Source: Candidatus Omnitrophota bacterium
Lineage (GTDB): Bacteria; Omnitrophota; Omnitrophia; Omnitrophales; Aquincolibacteriaceae
Assembly: GCA_023247135.1 (NCBI GenBank)
Contig: JAHFHB010000044.1
Coordinates: forward strand, 2,788-10,207
Length of the DNA: 7,420 bases
Direction of reading: 5' to 3'
Shown here in pieces: positions 1 through 6,100 of the stretch. The position numbers were made by a program, and so were the translations under genes. Every line of letters begins with the position of its first letter. The first letter of the stretch is position 1. A model generated the notes under the pieces. The model had not been told where the DNA came from. It searched no databases and was given only the letters and a program-made list of their open reading frames with translations.

Positions 1-170
1 GGGAACCACCTTCCCGCAGGGTCCCCGCTATCCTGCAAGCGCCGCATGTAGTTTGCTTCGTCCCTCAGCTTGCCGCCGTCTTCGGCGATCACAGCGCGTT
101 TTTCAATCAGGGTGTGACCATCGGGCCGCATGACGCGCCTGACTGAACTAAAGGAGCCCCCCATAAGTTC
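1..170 (-). other. Start of a second kinase/phosphotransferase-like N-lobe, cut by the window edge
   Basis: Residues 2409-2464 read as a kinase N-lobe. There is a glycine/serine loop, GGSFSSVRRVM (2412-2422), then a turn, a strand with a candidate ATP lysine (LIEKRAV, Lys2432), and a helix with a candidate salt-bridge glutamate (KLRDEANYMRRLQ, Glu2446). The spacing suits aminoglycoside-phosphotransferase-like or capsule-linked sugar kinases better than Hanks kinases. The catalytic loop would lie to the left of base 1, so the call cannot be confirmed here. Confidence 0.4.
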
Positions 171-3100
171 TTTTGAGACGACAGACATGTCATCTTTGGC
201 CCGCAATGGCACCCAGATTTTGCGCGAAATACCCCCGCTCATGGTTTCGTTGTATCCGTGCAGCGAAAGATAAGTCAAAGCATTGGCGTTGGGACGCGAT
301 GACAGCATGCCCAGTTCAAAATAAGGTTCTTTGCCGGCGCCCTGAACCTGTTTTGAAAAAAGCACCTGAAGTTCGGATTCTGGCGAGCTTAAAATTCCTG
401 CGTCAATGGCACGATCCATGCGGATACGGCTGGCTGCCGTCATCTCGAAACCTTGGGTGAGAACATCGTGGATTTTTGCGCGATCCGCATAGCGGAAAAT
501 TTCAGGCGTGACACCCTGCCACGGCGGAAGTTTTTCAGGAGAACCGGTGATGACCCAGCGAATTCCTTTGCGGGTGAGCGCATGCGTGAGACGGTTAAAA
601 GTTTTTGCGTCACCCGTCAGCAGCGCCTGATACACATGCCGCGGAGTCAGCCCATCATGTCTGAAAATCATTGAACTCACGGCATCGGAAAGCGGCGTAG
701 GAATGGCCGAGTTCTGCATTTGGGCATTTTGCGGGCGGGCGACGCCCCCTTGCGGCGCAGCGGGTGCAACCCAGAACGGTCCTGCGGGCAGCGCTTCAGA
801 CTGCATGCTCTCCCGAGACACGGCCTCACGATAAGCCTTTTCAATTTCCCTGGCAAACTGCAGTTTGGTCAGGCCCTCGTCCCCATTAATCTGTAAAACA
901 CCCTGCTGCCGTTCATTGACAGAATTCACAGCCAGATCGGCAATATCCTGAATCCAGACCGGGTGCCGGATCTGCGTATCGTCCAGCACAAGCGGCGCGT
1001 CGCCCTGTTGAAATCCTTCCATGTGCAAAACGAATTGCTGCATGGGATCGCGCAGGGTCAGGTTGCCCGCGCCGTACACCAAACCGAACCGAATGACCGT
1101 ATTTTGCGGATGCGCCAGCACGGCTTGTTCGCCTTGAATCTTTGTTTCGCCGTAAAAATTAAGCGGGGCGGCTTCAGCAGACGGCGCATATGGCGGGGCT
1201 TTGCCATCAAAAACATAATCCGTTGAAAGATAAATGAGCTGACCCTTGAAATGCCGCGCCAGCATTTCAGGCACCATGGCATTCAGACGCGCGGCCTGGC
1301 TCCGGTCGTTTTCGGCCTGTTGCAGATCGGCAACGCCGGCAGCATAGACAATCGCATCGGGCTTTTCCTGTTCAATCAGCTTTACTATGTCGGCTTCGCG
1401 CGTGACGTCGACAGAAACCCATCCCTCGCCGGCTTTCGTGTGTGCAGTTCCAACCACATCCGGATAAGTCCGACTCAAGGTTTGATAAATTTCCCCGCCT
1501 AAAAATCCCGACGCACCCAGCACCAGCACTTTGCGCGCCGGATACATGATTTCATGAAAAAGTTTACGGTCATAATCCTCGACAGGCGGCCCATGGTCTT
1601 CAAGAAAGGCCAGGTAATCCTCACTAACATAAAGTTTATGCCGGGCATCATCATAAAGACCCTCCAGATAATCCTCCGGCCCAAGCGACTGCGGCGGAAT
1701 GGAGTAAATTTTCAAATCCTTGCTCTTGAGCTCTGCCATGCGTCTTTCAAACAAAGCCTGCTTTTCGTCGGAAAGATACGCTCTTTTCGCCACTTTAGTT
1801 ATCACCGCCATGAGTCGCTCGCGAAACTGCGCCGTCACTTCCTTCTTCTCGAACACACTCCGCAAGGTGTCAAACGATTGCCTTGTCAGCTTGCCCTGAT
1901 GCAAAAAAGGTGAGCGCCGAACCTCCGAGCGGGTGGGCGCCGGAGCCACCCAATCGATCACGGCTTCGCGAAAATTGTCTTCCGTGGGAATAGACCTGAG
2001 GAAATCGCCGCTGCCTCTTTGCTGGGCAAGGCCAAACGTCAGGCGCGCCAGATTGGAAACCATGCGCAGTGTTTCGGCATCTTTGATCGGCCGCGCGCTA
2101 AAACCAAACTCGTTGTAGACCGTGGCCTCGCCGAAGCGCAGGCCTTCTTCCCATTTCAAAGTACCCGGAATGCGTTTACGGAAAAGCTCGATGTGAAAAC
2201 GGTATTTGAATTTTTTGAGCGGATCCGAAAATTTTAAAAAGACATCCGCTTTATTTTTTCCGGTGCGCCTGAACGAAGCCTGCGCGCTCCAAAAAAACCA
2301 CGGCATCATGGTTTTACTGCCCATCACACGCGGATAGTGCGGTTTTTCGGAATGTGCCATCATGTTTTGCGTGAAATCAAAGAGCCAGAGCAAGGCATTC
2401 TCCAAAGAAGCGGGTTTGACGTAATGCACTTTACGGTAGGCATGAAACGGCATGAGCTCAGCCGGAGGCGCTGAACCGCCCAGCTCGCGGGCAAACATAC
2501 GCTCCCCCAGAATGGCCAGATAACCTTTGGTGTCCCACAAACTGTTCCCCCGGCCGCTCAAAGCATCATCATGCTGTGCGTAGTCGAAGCCCCCATACCA
2601 CTGCACTTCTTTCACACCAGGACCGGGCTTGACGACAGCGATGCGCGGAACATAATCCATGTTTAAAAAATCATAATTTGTCGAACGCTGCTGATTAAAA
2701 ACGGCTCGCGTATAAAAAAGCGGGTGCAGCAAAATATAGTTGCGATGATCGCGCATGTTCAGGGTGTGCAGCAACCGGCCTTTGTCGCCCCACCATTCCG
2801 CAAACTCGTTTCGCAGCGCCTGATCACGGGAAAGCTCCAACTGCAGGGCACCGTGTCCGGCCTCCCATTCTTCGGGAAGCGCGACGTCATTAGGATGCTG
2901 CCTATCCACAAAAGGCACTAGAATCACGCCGCCCTTTTTACGCAGGACTGAAATACCGACCGGAGCAGGATGCCGCCCAATGCGGCGATAGAAAAATAAA
3001 ACCGTCGGCCTGTCTCCTGTTTCCCGCTCCCAGTCCGGCCCCAAAGCGGCTCTCAAAAACTCAAAATGGCGGCGCGTGGTAATGTGCATCAGATGCACTT

Positions 3101-6100
3101 CCGGCGGAGGATTTTTGCTCAAGCCGATCTTGTTCGCCCTGACCGACACACCCGGCAATCTGAAAGTGACATGCTTTTCAACCGACCGCATCTCGGAACG
3201 AACGCGCCAGGATTCAAGCGTCTCAATAAACTCGTCCCATGTCTGAGCGTTGGAAAACTTCGTCATTTCATCTTCACTGACCTGGGAATCCGGCGCGCTC
3301 GCCAGAAAAGGTTTTGCGGCAGAAAGCAGGTCCATTAAATCTTTAAAATCGTGCTGACTCGCGGGCTTCGCGACGCCAAAATCAATCATCTGGACCGCCC
3401 CCTGGCCATGCTCGCCGACAAGAATATTCTGTGGCTTGACGTCATTGTGAATCCAACCGGCCTGGTTGAGTTCTTTTAAAATCCGGCCGGCTTCGAGAAT
3501 GATTTGTAAGCGCCGCTGGAATAAAATTTTCGGGTTTCCCTCTAACTCCTGTAAATTTTTAGCGTCCGCAGGCCCGCTTACAGCAAGGTAAAACACCTTG
3601 TTCAAAAACCCCTGCTGAACTACTTCTGGAATTGCACCGGAGCGAATCAAATCAGGCAAGCTATTTTTGATGTCTTGTAAATGGTCCCGCTCCACCCACA
3701 AGTGAAAGGGTAAATCCCGGGCGACCTTGACTGCCCCGCGATGCCCGGGATAAACAAAGACTTGCGCAAAGTTGCCCCGGCCAGCCTGTTGAAGTTCGGT
3801 TTTACGCCAAGGCCACAGGCTCGGAACCACCCAAAGGCGCCTGAGTTTTTTCGGATCCAGAATCAGGCGTATCTTTTTCTCGCTGAGCAGCCGGAGAAAA
3901 CCATCGGGCGCTTCTGCCGCCAGTTTTCCGGCCTTGCTCACAGGCAGCGGCGTCACCCCCGGAATTTCCTCAAGCATTTGCATCACGTAGGGGCGTGCTG
4001 CAAGCAAACTCCACAAAATGCCGAGTAAGCCTCCGCTTAAAATGCCGAGCGTCGTGCCGAGAGCGGGGCCAAGCAAATAAAACCCGGCCACCGCACCGCT
4101 GACCGCAGGGGTGAGCATGCCGAGCCTGCGCCAAATCGCCGGCATGCGGCCTTTGACCGATTCGCCGTATACATAACCCGCAAACGTCACTCCCATCAAA
4201 AAGCCCACGGTGTCGGAAGCGATCGGAATCGTCCAGGCCCAATCTTTAGGTATCGAGTAGATGCCCGCATTGAACACTGCCCAAATAGCGGAGTTCAGCC
4301 CGTAACCCAGCCAGAATTTTTCGCGCATGCTTTGGCGGATTTCTTCCGGCGGCTGTTTCTCGGCTTTAAAAATCAGATAACTCATAAAGCGGCTAAGCAC
4401 CAAAGACAAAAGCGTGTCAACAGCAACCATGGCCGCCGCGCCAAAATCGTTCAGGTAAATACGCAAAAGCGGTTTCATAAAAAACCAGAACAGAAACGCG
4501 ATTTGAATAATCCCGGCGAAACGCAAAGCACGCTTCCAGCTGGGCTGCAGGCCGGACATGCGCCACTGCCCCATGAAGTTTGCCGCCGAAACCATGCCCA
4601 GTGCTGTCAGGGAGCCAAGCGCGAATTGCAAAGCTCTGAGAGCCGTTGCGGAAACTGGCAGGCTTTCAAGGTGGTGAGTCAGGAAAGTAGAGAAAACACC
4701 GAGGCTGAGTGCCAATGCCGGAAGGCCAATTCGCACGCCGATTTCCTGTAAAACACTTCTCTCTTTCCGCATTTCTGAACGCTGTGATCTGGGAAAAGGG
4801 ACACGAATCACGATACGTGTCCCGATTGTGCGATCACTAGCGCCGGCAAGTTCGTAGACGCCTGCGGCATTACGAACCCAGTGTTTCCCCAAAGAAAGAA
4901 TCTCGACATGCGCAGCGGTCAGCTTATTGATAATCCTGAATCCATGCCCGCGACGGCCGCGGGTTTCACTAGCGAGTGCAATCTCACCCGGGTTTTCCAT
5001 GCCGGGGCCTTGATCATCGCTGATAAAATCGTAAAAAAACCGTGCATTTTCCTCGACCTTACGAATCTCAAGCGTGCCGTGGCTGCCATGATCCAAAATA
5101 TTTGTCACTAATTCATGTGCAAGGTCAGCCATTTGCCGGTAAAAGTTTTCTCCGGAGTTAATAATCTCGAAGTAATCCCGCACAACCTGGCGCGCGACAA
5201 AAGCATCACGGTAAGTCCCGATAAATTCCTCATCGTCCTCATCCCAAAAATTCCCTTTAAACGAAGATCCGGCGGTGAAAGTTACGCTGCCTTTAAAAAG
5301 CTGGTTTCTCAGATCTCGCAGCAATGCTTCGCTCGCGTTTTCAAATCGTCCCGCGAGCGCAGGCGGCAGATAAGCCTCTGGCAACGGCTTAGAAGCTTGC
5401 TTTGGCTGCAAATCATCCGGTTGACTGGTGGAGCGCATCTCCGAGCGAGTTTGCTCCCCCTCCCTATCCCTCCCCCGCATTGCGGGGGAGGGCAGGGTGG
5501 GGGCAAATAAAGTAAGGTCAGGTTCAAACTGGCCATTCACAGCCGCCACGCCCATCGTGTGCGACGAAAGCAAGTTCAGAATATTTTGTTCATTGATTCG
5601 ATTGGTTTCCTTGAGTCCGCGCAGTCCGTCGATAAAGCCGCGCAATCTTTTTAGAAAGTCTGTCGAAAGCGGGTAAAAATCAGCGCCGCTTTTTTGCGCT
5701 GCAGAGTTCAGTTCATCGAGAAAACGGGTGTAGTGGCTCGCCTCACCGGCGCGGCCCTGATCCGCCAGGTCGCGGATGATTTGATCGCGCCAGAACCTTA
5801 TTTGTAGGGGCATATGGCCACCTACTTGCAGGGCCCCTACACCGGTCTCGAGTAAACAATCACGCACATAGCGCACAAACGCATCGTACAGATTCATCCG
5901 GCCATCGGAGTCAATCCTGAAATATTTTTCCCAGCTAACGTGTCCCTGCATCTGGGCTTTGTAGTTTGATTTCTCAGGGAGTTCGCGAATCGCGGGCGCG
6001 ATCACAAGATAGCTGATGCCGTTTTCCCTGAAGCGCTGTGTCAGGCCCTGCGCATGAAATCCTCCGGTCACCACCAGCGCTTTCTCGGAAATATTCATAC

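Noticed and set aside
721..780. G/C-rich stretch with GGGCGACGCCCCCTTGCGGC considered as another inserted hairpin repeat.
   Set aside because: It has no clean inverted repeat of useful length and encodes the R-P-x-N region expected near the end of an RmlD domain.
3970..4242. Minus-strand 90-codon ORF overlapping the membrane domain.
   Set aside because: It is in another frame from the giant ORF, is His/Arg/Gly-rich, and has no recognisable family; it is a shadow ORF.
4332..4751. Plus-strand ORF of 139 codons, the longest complete one.
   Set aside because: It lies antisense to the membrane domain, its peptide shows no domain-like pattern, and the opposite strand has clear hydrophobic segments in frame.
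4741..5327. Possibility that the ATPase domain is a sensor histidine kinase core.
   Set aside because: No H-box/dimerisation helix precedes it, and the N-G1-G2 spacing and the RGHGFRIIN-type G2 box fit the anti-sigma group better.
5450..5507. GC-rich hairpin considered as a rho-independent terminator.
   Set aside because: It lies within the open frame, no T-run follows the stem on either strand, and coding motifs continue on both sides.
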